A stretch of 23,836 nucleotides of DNA from Bacteroides sp. CAG:770 (GCA_000435075.1 FR890624.1:1-23836); one strand, 5' to 3'; shown: positions 6,671 to 14,805, numbered from the stretch's first letter. Translations and numbers: made by a program. Notes: generated by a model not told the origin, from the sequence alone.

Positions 6671-6955
6671 TTATTTAAGAAGGTCTGTTACATACGGGAG
6701 AAGCGCGAGTGAACGAGCTCTCTTGACTGCCTGAGCCACTTTTCTCTGGAATTTGAGAGAAGTTCCGGTGATACGGCGAGGGAGAATCTTACCCTGCTCG
6801 TTCAGGAATTTCTTAAGGAACTCAGCGTCCTTGTAATCTACATACTTGATACCTGCTCTCTTGAAACGGCAGTATTTTTTCTTTCTAACCTCTACTGTAG
6901 GAGGGTTCAGATAACGGATCTCGTTACTCTGCTGTGCATTGTTTGTCTGTGCCAT
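6671..6955 (-). CDS. rpsR: 30S ribosomal protein S18
   Basis: A 94-residue protein of the small ribosomal subunit platform that pairs with S6. The core KKYCRFKRAGIKYVDYKD, then ILPRRITGTSLKFQRKVAQA and KRARSLALLPY, is the universal S18 sequence. The first 20 or so residues (Asn- and Gln-rich) form a variable N-terminal tail, as in other Bacteroidota. It sits between rpsF (15 bases) and rplI (15 bases). Confidence 0.97.
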   Translation of the reverse strand: MAQTNNAQQSNEIRYLNPPTVEVRKKKYCRFKRAGIKYVDYKDAEFLKKFLNEQGKILPRRITGTSLKFQRKVAQAVKRARSLALLPYVTDLLK

Positions 6956-6970
6956 ATTCTGTCCTCCTTA

Positions 6971-7339
6971 TTATTTTGCAGCCTCAGCAGCCTGTGCAGC
7001 AGCCTTAGCCTGCTTGTTTGCTCTTCTCTTCTCTGCGTAAGCAGCGGCATCCTTGTCAAGAGCTACTGTAAGATACCTGATGATTCTCTCGTCACGGTGA
7101 TACTGTGTCTCGAGTTTTGCGATGAACTCAGGATTAGCCTTGAATTCGATAAGGTGATAGAATCCTGAAGTCTTGTGCTGGATGGCATAAGCAAGCGGCT
7201 TAAGTCCCCAGTCCTCTTCGTACACTACCTCGCCGCCGTTCTTGGCGATGAAGTCAACGTACTTGGCAACCGCTTCCTTCATCTGAGCCTCAGACAAAAC
7301 GGGAGTTGCAATGAAAACGGTCTCGTACTGTTTCAACAT
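6971..7339 (-). CDS. rpsF: 30S ribosomal protein S6
   Basis: This 122-residue small-subunit protein binds S18 and 16S rRNA in the platform. It starts MLKQYETVFI and contains the family features GLKPLAYAIQHKTSGFYHLIEF (about 46-67) and RYLTVALDKDA. The C-terminal tail from about 100 is alanine- and lysine-rich (ANKQAKAAAQAAEAAK), as is common in this phylum. It is the first gene of the operon, with a good Bacteroidota promoter about 50 bases upstream. Confidence 0.97.
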   Translation of the reverse strand: MLKQYETVFIATPVLSEAQMKEAVAKYVDFIAKNGGEVVYEEDWGLKPLAYAIQHKTSGFYHLIEFKANPEFIAKLETQYHRDERIIRYLTVALDKDAAAYAEKRRANKQAKAAAQAAEAAK

Positions 7340-7367
7340 AATTAATAAAGTTTAAAATATTCTTTCA

Positions 7368-7380
7368 GCGCACTATGCGC
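7368..7380 (-). promoter_or_regulatory. leader hairpin of rpsF
   Basis: GCGCA CTA TGCGC is a perfect 5-bp stem with a 3-base loop, just after the predicted start of the rpsF transcript. Leaders of rpsF in other bacteria bind the S6:S18 complex, but I do not see that motif's conserved CCG bulge, so a regulatory role is only possible. Confidence 0.3.
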
Positions 7381-7391
7381 CAAAAGGATTG

Positions 7392-7422
7392 CAAATTTAG
7401 GAATAATTTCTCCGAAAACAAA
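7392..7422 (-). promoter_or_regulatory. promoter of the rpsF operon
   Basis: On the minus strand, TTTG (7419-7422) is followed after exactly 19 bases by TAAATTTG (7392-7399). This matches the Bacteroidota primary sigma consensus in both boxes. The start would fall near 7385, giving a leader of about 45 bases that contains the hairpin at 7368-7380. Confidence 0.8.
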
Positions 7423-7472
7423 ATCTTTGTACAAAATTCCCCGAAAACTATGCATTTTATTCAACTTGATGT

Positions 7473-7480
7473 TATTTTTG
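7473..7480 (+). promoter_or_regulatory. candidate -7 box for rmlD
   Basis: TATTTTTG matches TAnnTTTG exactly, about 98 bases before the rmlD ATG. The -33 region is weak. A perfect 7-bp hairpin, GGAAATC-AATGCC-GATTTCC (7493-7512), starts a few bases after the expected transcription start. Confidence 0.45.
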
Positions 7481-7577
7481 CAGGATAAATCAGGAAATCA
7501 ATGCCGATTTCCGCGGATAGAATAATGTTCTGACTCTGCATCTGACGGGAGGAAGACGCTCAAATGTCTTTAAACCA

Positions 7578-8534
7578 ATGAGACACAATATCTTAGTTAC
7601 TGGTTCCAACGGACAGCTTGGAATGGAAATCAGAAATCTGGCCTTGGGGCGTAACATCGTACCTGGCAGAGAACACGACAATACATGCAGTCGCATTGTC
7701 AATGCCGACGACTGTTTCCTTTTCACGGCACGTCATGAGTTGCCTTACATGGAAACGGAAACCCTCGACATCACCGACCTCGACGCGGTGCGGGAAATGA
7801 TAGAGGTCAATGCCATTGACACTATCGTCAATTGTGCAGCATACACCGACGTAGAGAAAGCGGAGGGAAACTTCGAAGAAGCTGACCTGCAGAACCATAT
7901 CGCCGTAGATAATCTCGCGGAAGCGGCAAGGGAATTCGGAATAATATTGATACATATCTCCACCGACTACGTTTTCGGCGGTGAATCATCCAAACCATAT
8001 ACGGAACTTGACGGCACCAGTCCTCTGGGCGTATATGGCCTGACCAAACTGGCAGGGGAGAGGGCCATCCTCGATTCCGGATGCGACCATGTGATACTGA
8101 GGACATCATGGCTGTACTCACCTTACGGAAGGAACTTTGTAAAGACCATGAAGCGTCTCACTGCCGAGAAGGATGAACTGAACGTCGTCATTGATGAAAT
8201 CGGCACTCCGACATATGCGCGCGACCTCGCGCAGGCTATCATTGACATAATCCATTCGGGGAAGACGGACATTTGTTCCGGCATTTACAATTATTCGGGT
8301 GAGGGGCTCTGCTCCCGTTTTGACCTTGCCTACGAGGTCGGGCGCCTGTGCGGAAATGTCTGCAGACTGAAGCCTTGCCTGAGCGTGGATTTTCCGACCG
8401 TAGCTGCAAGACCACACTATTCGGTGCTGGACAAGACATTGATAAAGACCACTTTCGACCTCGAAATTCCGCATTGGACAGAATCATTGCGCCATTGCAT
8501 CGGCAGGATGAAAAAGATGCAGGAAGGGGAGTGA
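7578..8534 (+). CDS. rmlD: dTDP-4-dehydrorhamnose reductase
   Basis: This 318-residue cytoplasmic enzyme makes the last step to dTDP-L-rhamnose, reducing dTDP-4-keto-L-rhamnose with NAD(P)H. It is a short-chain dehydrogenase/reductase fold protein: GSNGQLG at 9-15 binds the cofactor, NCAAYTDVEKAE (85-96) is diagnostic, STDYVF at 128-133 holds the catalytic Thr, and Y153-x3-K157 is the active pair. Relative to E. coli RmlD (299 residues) it carries an insert of about 25-30 residues after the first helix (about 25-54). It is followed after 27 bases by fcl in the same direction. It contains GTCAATG-C-CATTGAC (7806-7820), a perfect palindrome of the window's overrepresented heptamer. Confidence 0.93.
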   Translation: MRHNILVTGSNGQLGMEIRNLALGRNIVPGREHDNTCSRIVNADDCFLFTARHELPYMETETLDITDLDAVREMIEVNAIDTIVNCAAYTDVEKAEGNFEEADLQNHIAVDNLAEAAREFGIILIHISTDYVFGGESSKPYTELDGTSPLGVYGLTKLAGERAILDSGCDHVILRTSWLYSPYGRNFVKTMKRLTAEKDELNVVIDEIGTPTYARDLAQAIIDIIHSGKTDICSGIYNYSGEGLCSRFDLAYEVGRLCGNVCRLKPCLSVDFPTVAARPHYSVLDKTLIKTTFDLEIPHWTESLRHCIGRMKKMQEGE

Positions 8535-8561
8535 TCGCAGGACACCTAAAAGACATTGACA

Positions 8562-9770
8562 ATGCTGGACAAGAATAGCAAAATTTACGTTGCCGGCCAT
8601 CGCGGACTGGTGGGCTCGGCGATATGGAACAATCTCCAGAAGCGCGGATATACCAATCTCGTGGGACGCACGCATCAGGAACTTGACCTCACGGACCAAT
8701 ATGCCGTTCAGAAGTTCTTTGATGAGGAACGTCCTGACGCTGTGGTACTTGCGGCCGCTTTCGTGGGCGGCATCATGGCCAATTCTCTCTACCGGGCCGA
8801 CTTCATCATGCAGAACATGAAGATGCAGTGCAACGTAATCAGCAACGCCTACAGCCACGGAGTCAAGAAACTGCTCTTCCTCGGCTCTACCTGCATTTAT
8901 CCGAAAGATGCTCCCCAGCCGATGAAGGAGGACGCACTTCTGACCTCGCCGCTGGAATACACCAACGAGGAATATGCGATAGCGAAGATTGCCGGGCTGA
9001 AAATGTGCGAAAGCTACAATCTCCAGTACGGGACGAACTATATCGCAGTCATGCCTACGAACCTGTATGGCCCGAATGACAATTTCCATCTGGAGAACAG
9101 CCACGTCATGCCGGCCATGATGCGAAAAATCTATCTCTCCAAGCTGATTCACGATGGAGACTGGCGTGCCATAGAAACCGACATGGACAAGCGCCCGATC
9201 AATCCTACGGACAAGCTTCGCGCGATTATCGGAGAGGGCAATGTCGATGGACGCAACAGCCGGGAGCGCATACTGAAGGCCCTTGAGTTTTATGGGGTCA
9301 ATGATAATAAAGTCGTTCTCTGGGGCACAGGAAAGCCGCTCCGCGAATTCCTCTGGAGCGAAGATATGGCAGATGCGAGCGTGCACGTACTTCTTAATGT
9401 CAATTTCAGCGACATCATCGGCATTGACAAATATTCTTCCGTGTTCTACGGGGCTAGGACTGACGGAAAAGTGGATCGCAACAACAGCGAAGGCCGCGGC
9501 GGAGCAATCCCGTCACTGGGTGAAATCCGCAACTGCCATATCAATGTCGGTACGGGTAAAGAGTTGACTATCCGAAAGTTAAGCGAACTTGTGGTGAAAG
9601 CTGTGGGCTTTGGCGGTGAGGTCGTGTTCGACTCGTCCAAGCCAGACGGAACACCGCGCAAGCTTATCGACGTGACTAAACTCCACAGCCTCGGCTGGAC
9701 CCACAAGGTCGAAATCGAAGATGGAGTGAAGATGCTGTTCGACTGGTACAAGGCCTCTCTGGGAGAATGA
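8562..9770 (+). CDS. fcl: GDP-L-fucose synthase
   Basis: This 402-residue SDR enzyme epimerises and reduces GDP-4-keto-6-deoxymannose to GDP-L-fucose with NADPH. Motifs are GHRGLVGSA (12-20), GSTCIYPKDAPQPMKED (about 108-123, with the catalytic Ser), Y138-x3-K142, and MPTNLYGPNDNFH. It is longer than E. coli Fcl (321) because of two inserts typical of Bacteroidota: one after the NSHVMPA stretch and one before INVGTGKE. The ATG at 8562 is preferred; extending to the TTG at 8556 adds only two residues. The preceding step (Gmd) is not in the window, so it must be encoded elsewhere. Its stop is one base from the stop of convergent rmlB. Confidence 0.92.
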   Translation: MLDKNSKIYVAGHRGLVGSAIWNNLQKRGYTNLVGRTHQELDLTDQYAVQKFFDEERPDAVVLAAAFVGGIMANSLYRADFIMQNMKMQCNVISNAYSHGVKKLLFLGSTCIYPKDAPQPMKEDALLTSPLEYTNEEYAIAKIAGLKMCESYNLQYGTNYIAVMPTNLYGPNDNFHLENSHVMPAMMRKIYLSKLIHDGDWRAIETDMDKRPINPTDKLRAIIGEGNVDGRNSRERILKALEFYGVNDNKVVLWGTGKPLREFLWSEDMADASVHVLLNVNFSDIIGIDKYSSVFYGARTDGKVDRNNSEGRGGAIPSLGEIRNCHINVGTGKELTIRKLSELVVKAVGFGGEVVFDSSKPDGTPRKLIDVTKLHSLGWTHKVEIEDGVKMLFDWYKASLGE

Positions 9771-9779
9771 ATTACTCCC
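9761..9779. terminator. small hairpin over the fcl/rmlB stop codons
   Basis: GGGAG (9761-9765) and CTCCC (9775-9779) can pair across the two facing stop codons of fcl and rmlB, which are one base apart. There is no U-run on either side, so it is weak as an intrinsic terminator, yet it is the only structure available to separate the converging transcripts. Confidence 0.3.
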
Positions 9780-10950
9780 CGTACATGTTTTCGTAGTACT
9801 TCTGATAATCACCCGAAGTGACATTGTCCAGCCAGTCCTGGTGCTCAAGATACCACTTTACGGTTATTTCAATGCCTTCCTCGAACTGAAGTGACGGCTC
9901 CCAGCCAAGTTCCTTCTGGAGTTTTCGGGAATCGATGGCATAGCGCATGTCGTGTCCTTTCCTGTCGGTAACGTATGTGATAAGGTCAATGTCAGAACCT
10001 TCCGGACGGCCCAGCAACCTGTCGACGGTATTGATGAGAACCTTGATTATGTCAATGTTCTTCCACTCGTTGAACCCGCCGATATTGTAAGTCTCAGCTA
10101 CATTTCCGTTGTGGAAAATCAGGTCGATCGCACGTGCGTGGTCCACTACGTAGAGCCAGTCCCTCACATTCTCTCCGCGTCCATAGACAGGGAGCGGCTT
10201 GCGGTGACGTATATTGTTGATGAACAATGGAATAAGCTTTTCCGGGAACTGGTAAGGACCATAGTTGTTCGAGCAGTTTGTGACAATGGCAGGCATGCCG
10301 TAAGTGTCGTGGAATGCCCTCACGAAATGGTCTGAAGATGCCTTGGATGCTGAATAAGGGGAGTGCGGAGCGTACTTGTTCTCCTCTGTGAAGAAATCAG
10401 TACCGTAGGCGTGATGGTGACTTGAAGAAGCCTTCGTCGTGAACGGTGAGTCAATGCCTTCAGGTGCCGTGATTTCCAGAGCACCATAAACCTCATCGGT
10501 AGAAATATGGTAGAATCTGCAGGCTACCTTTTCTCCTGACGTCCCATCAGCATTGACTTTATCCACAGACCATGGTGTGGACTGGCCTTCCCAATACTCG
10601 CGAGCCGCCTGCAGCATTGACAATGTTCCCATCACGTTTGTTCTCGCGAAGGTGAACGGGTCGCGGATGGATCGGTCAACGTGGCTTTCTGCCGCGAGGT
10701 GGATGATTCCATCGACCTGATACTGGCGCATGACGGAGCGGATCGTGTCAATGTCACAGATGTCTGCCTTGATGAAAGTATAATTCTGACAATCCTTTAT
10801 GTCATGGAGATTGGCGAGGTTTCCGGCGTATGTGAGCTTGTCCAGATTGATGATATGGTAGTCCGGATATTTATTGACGAAAAGACGGACCACATGACTG
10901 CCTATGAAGCCGGCACCGCCGGTAATGATTATACTCCTTTTGAAATCCAT
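9772..10950 (-). CDS. rmlB: dTDP-glucose 4,6-dehydratase
   Basis: This 392-residue SDR-type enzyme converts dTDP-glucose to dTDP-4-keto-6-deoxyglucose with bound NAD, the second step to dTDP-L-rhamnose. GGAGFIG at 11-17 is the dinucleotide motif. HLAAESHVDRSI, HISTDEVYG (catalytic Thr, Asp, Glu) and YSASKASSDHFVRA (catalytic Tyr and Lys) follow in order. It is about 30 residues longer than the usual 355-360, with extra sequence around 120-185 including a His-rich SSSHHHAYG. It is downstream of rmlC in the same operon, 42 bases apart. It carries GTCAATG six times. Confidence 0.95.
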   Translation of the reverse strand: MDFKRSIIITGGAGFIGSHVVRLFVNKYPDYHIINLDKLTYAGNLANLHDIKDCQNYTFIKADICDIDTIRSVMRQYQVDGIIHLAAESHVDRSIRDPFTFARTNVMGTLSMLQAAREYWEGQSTPWSVDKVNADGTSGEKVACRFYHISTDEVYGALEITAPEGIDSPFTTKASSSHHHAYGTDFFTEENKYAPHSPYSASKASSDHFVRAFHDTYGMPAIVTNCSNNYGPYQFPEKLIPLFINNIRHRKPLPVYGRGENVRDWLYVVDHARAIDLIFHNGNVAETYNIGGFNEWKNIDIIKVLINTVDRLLGRPEGSDIDLITYVTDRKGHDMRYAIDSRKLQKELGWEPSLQFEEGIEITVKWYLEHQDWLDNVTSGDYQKYYENMYGE

Positions 10951-10992
10951 AACTTATTCAAGTTTCGTAGGGTGCTGTTATTTGTTGTTGTG

Positions 10993-11565
10993 TTATTTGG
11001 CCTCTATGTCATTGATAATGAACGGGCTTTCGAAATCTTTCAGTAGCGGGTGCGCCGTGTCTTTCTTGCTCAGGATTGCTGACTCGGCAGGAATTTGCCA
11101 GTCAATGCCGATGCTGTCGTCCAGGATGCTTATGCCTCCGTCTGATTCAGGATGATAGAAATTGTCGCATTTGTACTGGAAAACCGCCTCCTTGCTCAGG
11201 ACTGAAAACCCATGTGCAAAGCCCTTCGGAATGAAAATCTGCCTGTGGTTCTCCTCGGACAGTTCCACGGCTACATGTTGTCCGTAAGTGGCAGAACCGA
11301 CACGTATATCCACTGCCACATCCAGGACCTTTCCACGTACGCATCTTACCAGTTTGCTCTGGGCATAGGGCGGCCTCTGGAAATGCAGGCCGCGCATGAC
11401 GCCATAGACTGACATTGACTCGTTGTCCTGGACAAAATCTATATGTCCTACTTTTTCGTCGAATTCCCTCTGCGAGAAACTTTCGAAGAAATATCCCCTT
11501 TCGTCCCTGAATATCCGCGGCTCGATTATCACGACGCCGTCAATGCTGGTCTTGATTACTTCCAT
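10993..11565 (-). CDS. rmlC: dTDP-4-dehydrorhamnose 3,5-epimerase
   Basis: A 190-residue cupin enzyme that epimerises C3 and C5 of dTDP-4-keto-6-deoxyglucose. Conserved pieces are IFRDERGYFFESF (18-30), VMRGLHFQ with the catalytic His61, DVAVDIRVGS, and FIPKGFAHGFSVLS (111-124). The frame is open to an ATG at 11617-11619, but that start would add 18 residues not found in the family and would overlap the predicted -7 box (11607-11614). The ATG at 11563-11565, giving MEVIKTSIDG, is therefore chosen. It is first in a two-gene operon with rmlB and diverges from rmlA. Confidence 0.93.
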   Translation of the reverse strand: MEVIKTSIDGVVIIEPRIFRDERGYFFESFSQREFDEKVGHIDFVQDNESMSVYGVMRGLHFQRPPYAQSKLVRCVRGKVLDVAVDIRVGSATYGQHVAVELSEENHRQIFIPKGFAHGFSVLSKEAVFQYKCDNFYHPESDGGISILDDSIGIDWQIPAESAILSKKDTAHPLLKDFESPFIINDIEAK

Positions 11566-11606
11566 TGCGTTATTTGTTTTTTTGCCCTGCGTCTGCAGAG
11601 TCTTGA

Positions 11607-11614
11607 CAAATATA
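11607..11614 (-). promoter_or_regulatory. -7 box of the rmlC-rmlB operon
   Basis: CAAATATA reads TATATTTG on the minus strand, an exact TAnnTTTG match 41 bases before the chosen rmlC ATG. The -33 region lacks TTTG. Confidence 0.5.
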
Positions 11615-11646
11615 CTCATCTTTCTTCTATAATCACGATTTTTGAT

Positions 11647-11654
11647 TAAATTTG
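11647..11654 (+). promoter_or_regulatory. -7 box of rmlA
   Basis: TAAATTTG is an exact match to TAnnTTTG; the -33 box is weak (TTTC at 11621-11624). The leader that follows can fold: TCCGG (11655-11659) with CCGGA (11687-11691), enclosing CGCCC-GAAC-GGGCG (11673-11686). A GTCAATG copy lies at 11715-11721, before the rmlA ATG. Confidence 0.5.
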
Positions 11655-11754
11655 TCCGGGTTGGCCTGCTGTCGCCCGAACGGGCGCCGGATACCTATGT
11701 ATAATATAAGTAAGGTCAATGCCGGCAGATAATTTAAATTATGACATATCAAAT

Positions 11755-12648
11755 ATGAAAGGAATAGTTTTGGCCGGAGGAAGCGGAACGCGGCTTTATC
11801 CGATTACCAAGGGCATCAGCAAACAACTTATCCCTATTTATGACAAACCGATGATATATTACCCGATTTCCGTGCTCATGCTGGCAGGAATCAGGGAAAT
11901 TCTTATCATCTCCACGCCGACTGACCTCCCTGGATTCAGGAGGCTTCTGGAAGACGGCAGCCAGTTCGGAGTCAAATTCGAATATGCCGAGCAGCCTTCG
12001 CCGGACGGTCTTGCCCAGGCCTTCATCATCGGTGAGGAGTTCATCGGAAATGATGACGTATGCATGGTCCTCGGCGACAATATCTTCTATGGTGCCGGCT
12101 TTACCGGACTTCTTCGCGATACTGTGAAAATGGTGGAAGAGCAGTCGATGGCCTGCGTCTTCGGGTATCAGGTAAGTGACCCTGAGCGCTATGGCGTCGC
12201 GGAGTTTGACAAGGATGGCAATTGTCTCAGCATCGAGGAGAAACCTGCACAGCCGAAGAGCAATTATGCTGTCGTCGGACTTTATTTCTATCCTAATGAC
12301 GTGGTGGAAATTGCAAAGAATGTCCGTCCTTCCGCACGCGGGGAACTTGAGATAACATCCGTGAACCAGGAATTCCTGAATCGCGGACAGCTGAAAGTCG
12401 CTACCTTGCCTAGAGGTTTTGCATGGCTTGATACAGGTACACACGAATCCTTGGCGGAGGCATCCACTTTCATTGAAGTAATCGAGAAACGTCAGGGCCT
12501 CAAGGTGGCTTGCCTGGAGGATATTGCGTTCAGCCAGGGATGGATTTCGCGCGAAAAACTTCGTGAAGTTGCGAAGCCGATGGCTAAGAATGATTATGGA
12601 AAGTATCTTCTAAGGCTCGCCGATTCAATGGAAAGGACCACATTGTGA
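11755..12648 (+). CDS. rmlA: glucose-1-phosphate thymidylyltransferase
   Basis: A 297-residue nucleotidyltransferase that joins dTTP and glucose-1-phosphate to give dTDP-glucose, the first step to dTDP-rhamnose and usually its feedback-controlled point. GGSGTRLYPIT (8-18) is the nucleotide loop, followed by SKQLIPIYDKPMIYYP, VLGDNIFYG and RGFAWLDTGTHESL. The length is close to E. coli RmlA (293). The frame is open upstream to an ATG at 11719, but MKGIVLAGG is the family N-terminus, so the ATG at 11755 is taken. It stands alone on the + strand, facing away from rmlC, and its 3' end converges on the hydrolase gene. Confidence 0.95.
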   Translation: MKGIVLAGGSGTRLYPITKGISKQLIPIYDKPMIYYPISVLMLAGIREILIISTPTDLPGFRRLLEDGSQFGVKFEYAEQPSPDGLAQAFIIGEEFIGNDDVCMVLGDNIFYGAGFTGLLRDTVKMVEEQSMACVFGYQVSDPERYGVAEFDKDGNCLSIEEKPAQPKSNYAVVGLYFYPNDVVEIAKNVRPSARGELEITSVNQEFLNRGQLKVATLPRGFAWLDTGTHESLAEASTFIEVIEKRQGLKVACLEDIAFSQGWISREKLREVAKPMAKNDYGKYLLRLADSMERTTL

Positions 12649-12683
12649 CTGTCCCTGACGGGTTCTTCAAATGTGTCCTTTCC
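12630..12683. terminator. long stem-loop between rmlA and the convergent hydrolase gene
   Basis: GGAAAGGACCACATT (12630-12644) pairs with AAATGTGTCCTTTCC (12669-12683) over about 14 bp with one bulged base. A smaller CCC/GGG hairpin sits inside the loop (12653-12655 with 12660-12662). The left arm is the last 15 bases before the rmlA stop codon. No clean U-run follows, so it may act as a transcript 3' end or in both directions rather than as a classical terminator. Confidence 0.45.
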
Positions 12684-12697
12684 GTAAAGTCCGGGTT

Positions 12698-13726
12698 TTA
12701 CTTCCTGAGTTCTCCGAGCCAAGTGCTGATGGCATCGAAAAACACTTTGCGGTATGGCCCGATGAGGTCTCTGCCGAATTCGGCAGTTGTGAATCCGCAG
12801 CCATGTCCGCCGTAAGGGAAGACATAGAGTTGGGCGTCCACGCCGTTCTTTCTCAATGCGTCATAGTACATGAAACTGTTCTCCGGCGCTACTGTCTTGT
12901 CATCTGAACAGAGCAGAAGCATTGTGGCCGGAGTCTTTTCCGTTACCTGTTTTTCGAGGGAATATCTGTCCATAAGTGACTCATACTCGGCTTTTTTTCG
13001 TTTGTATTCAGTTACACTGAGACTCTCGTCCAGCCATTTGCTTTCCTTGCCTATGAGCCAGTCGTGGGTGCCTTTATGTGTGAGCCCGAGGTCCATGGTG
13101 ATGACGGGATAAACCAGGATTGAGAAGTCAGGTCTGGTAATGTCATCGGTGAAAAGGGTTGAGGCAGATGCTGCCAGATGGCCTCCTGCAGAGAATCCGA
13201 TGATTCCAATCTGTTTGATGCCCCACTCCTCAGAGTGTGCGCGGCAGTAGCGGAATGCGTTCTGGACATCAGTAAGCGGTGCTGTCCAATGTCCTTCCGG
13301 AAGTCTGTATTTCACGACGCAGACGGACACGCCCTGCTTTGTGAACCAGTCTGCGACATATGAACCTTCATTGAAAGTGGACAGTATCCTGTATCCGCCT
13401 CCAGGGCATACTACAATCATCTGGCCGTTAGGGCGTTTAGGCAGGTATATGTCTATTCTGGCGCTGTCGCCTACATTGTCCAAGTTGCCGTTGCTCTCTA
13501 TTCTTTCAGGACCTGTAAGTCCGTTGGATACGCCAGGGCCTGCGGTTATTGTCTTGCCGTTTTCTTCGATGCCTTTGTCTGTATTCTGGCCTTCAGGATA
13601 AAGAAGGACTGTCTTGGTCGGGCGTAATTTGGTCTTGGGCTGTGGGGCAGCATTGACCTGAACATTCGCGAGCAGCATTGAAAGTCCTGCTGCGACGGTT
13701 CCTGTGATTAGTGTAAACAATTTCAT
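12698..13726 (-). CDS. secreted alpha/beta hydrolase (esterase/lipase family)
   Basis: This 342-residue protein starts with a Sec signal peptide (MKLFTLITGTVAAGLSMLLA, probable cut after VNA at 26), so it acts in the periplasm or outside. The fold is the alpha/beta hydrolase of the BD-FAE and acetyl esterase type: oxyanion region VCPGGGYRILS (about 106-116), nucleophile GFSAGGHLA with Ser179, acid Asp275 or 276 in LLCSDDKTVAPE, and His308 in YGGHGCGF. Such enzymes remove acetyl or feruloyl groups from plant polysaccharides, but the substrate is not visible here. It follows the LysR-type gene by 31 bases on the same strand and may share its transcript. No GTCAATG occurs in its body except near the N-terminal end (13651). 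Confidence 0.85.
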   Translation of the reverse strand: MKLFTLITGTVAAGLSMLLANVQVNAAPQPKTKLRPTKTVLLYPEGQNTDKGIEENGKTITAGPGVSNGLTGPERIESNGNLDNVGDSARIDIYLPKRPNGQMIVVCPGGGYRILSTFNEGSYVADWFTKQGVSVCVVKYRLPEGHWTAPLTDVQNAFRYCRAHSEEWGIKQIGIIGFSAGGHLAASASTLFTDDITRPDFSILVYPVITMDLGLTHKGTHDWLIGKESKWLDESLSVTEYKRKKAEYESLMDRYSLEKQVTEKTPATMLLLCSDDKTVAPENSFMYYDALRKNGVDAQLYVFPYGGHGCGFTTAEFGRDLIGPYRKVFFDAISTWLGELRK

Positions 13727-13757
13727 GATATAAGGTTTTTTTATGTCTCAACTTCCT

Positions 13758-14723
13758 TTATGCCAATGAATTCAGGCTTTCTGAGAGTGTCCTTTTCAGG
13801 AGTTGGCATATGTCGCGTCCTGCAAATTCCGGCAGGGGATTGAAATGGATGTCGAACGTGAATCCCGGCAGTCTGACCGGCATCTGGAGGAGTCTGCCGC
13901 TGGCTAGTTCCTGTCTGACGCAAGGGGCCGGGACAATGCCGATGAGCGATGCGGATTCTTCGACGACCGATTTTATCGCCTCGATGGAGTCTGAGGTCAA
14001 TGCTGTCCTGGCTTCCAGGTCAGGTGTCAGCAGGGAACTGTAGCCGCTCCATACTGCAAATTTGTTGGAAATGTGTATTCCTGCGATGGTCGAGAATGGC
14101 TTGGCTGTCGCTTCGGTATCTTCTTCGCTGACTGCCGCCGCATTTACGGACCTGTTTGCAGGCGAAGCTATGACGATGGCTTCCATTACGCCTATGAGCT
14201 TGCTTTCACCCTCGAAGTCAATGGTCTCCGGACTTGGCGATGCTGAGATTTCCACGTCGGCATCCTCAGGCGTTCCGAAATGCGTTCCCGGAACCTCCTC
14301 GCTGTCGGCAGCCTCCAGTATCGGCTTCCTTGCCCGGGCCTGGGTGAGGTCGAAGACAATGTCAGGATTAGAGCCTGTTATCATTGACAAAGGCTTCGGA
14401 AGCAGGTAGGCGGCAGCCACTGAATCCGCGCAGATTCTGACAGGTTTGCCGGAGGTGAGCTTCCCTTTTTGCCCGAACATCTCGGAAGTTGCTGAATACC
14501 AATATTGTATCCGCGATGCGTATTCCTTGAACACGAGGCCTTCGCTTGTCAATGATACTTCGCCTCTGGCCCTCTGGAACAGTATCGCCCCGGTTTCTTT
14601 CTCCAGGGAACTTATATTTTGGCTCACGGCCGGCTGGGATACGCCTAGTTTTCTGGATGCCTTGGTGAAGCTTCCTGTTTCTGCAACGGCCATGAATACT
14701 TTCAGTCTGAAATCCTCCAGCAT
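13758..14723 (-). CDS. LysR-family transcriptional regulator
   Basis: A 321-residue cytoplasmic DNA-binding regulator. The winged helix-turn-helix spans about residues 4-62, with the recognition part FTKASRKLGVSQPAVSQNISSLEKETG. The C-terminal two thirds should form the two-lobed ligand domain, but it is divergent and carries a long acidic stretch (about 125-150, with AADSEEVPGTHFG and DVEISASPSPET). I cannot name the inducer. It is divergent from the M16 peptidase gene, with a dyad at 14806-14821 between them, which is the usual LysR arrangement, and is followed by the hydrolase gene on the same strand. Either neighbour could be its target. Confidence 0.88.
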   Translation of the reverse strand: MLEDFRLKVFMAVAETGSFTKASRKLGVSQPAVSQNISSLEKETGAILFQRARGEVSLTSEGLVFKEYASRIQYWYSATSEMFGQKGKLTSGKPVRICADSVAAAYLLPKPLSMITGSNPDIVFDLTQARARKPILEAADSEEVPGTHFGTPEDADVEISASPSPETIDFEGESKLIGVMEAIVIASPANRSVNAAAVSEEDTEATAKPFSTIAGIHISNKFAVWSGYSSLLTPDLEARTALTSDSIEAIKSVVEESASLIGIVPAPCVRQELASGRLLQMPVRLPGFTFDIHFNPLPEFAGRDICQLLKRTLSESLNSLA

Positions 14724-14805
14724 GTAAATCGATTTTATATTTTTTCCCTTTATTCGTTACAAAATTAATATTTTTTTGCCGGAATGGTGTAATATTTCTA
14801 TATTG

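Noticed and set aside
8556..8561. TTG start two codons before the fcl ATG
   Set aside because: An ATG at 8562 gives the normal N-terminus; TTG starts are uncommon.
8484..9386. Open frame of 300 codons on the minus strand opposite fcl
   Set aside because: fcl has complete SDR motifs in the + frame, and the reverse product matches nothing I know.
11566..11619. Longer rmlC start giving an extra 18 residues
   Set aside because: The extension is not part of the RmlC family and overlaps the predicted -7 box at 11607-11614.
11719..11754. Longer rmlA start giving an extra 12 residues
   Set aside because: MKGIVLAGG is the family N-terminus; the upstream residues are not conserved.
11749..12444. Open frame of 231 codons on the minus strand opposite rmlA
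   Set aside because: It is a shadow of rmlA, which is complete and conserved.
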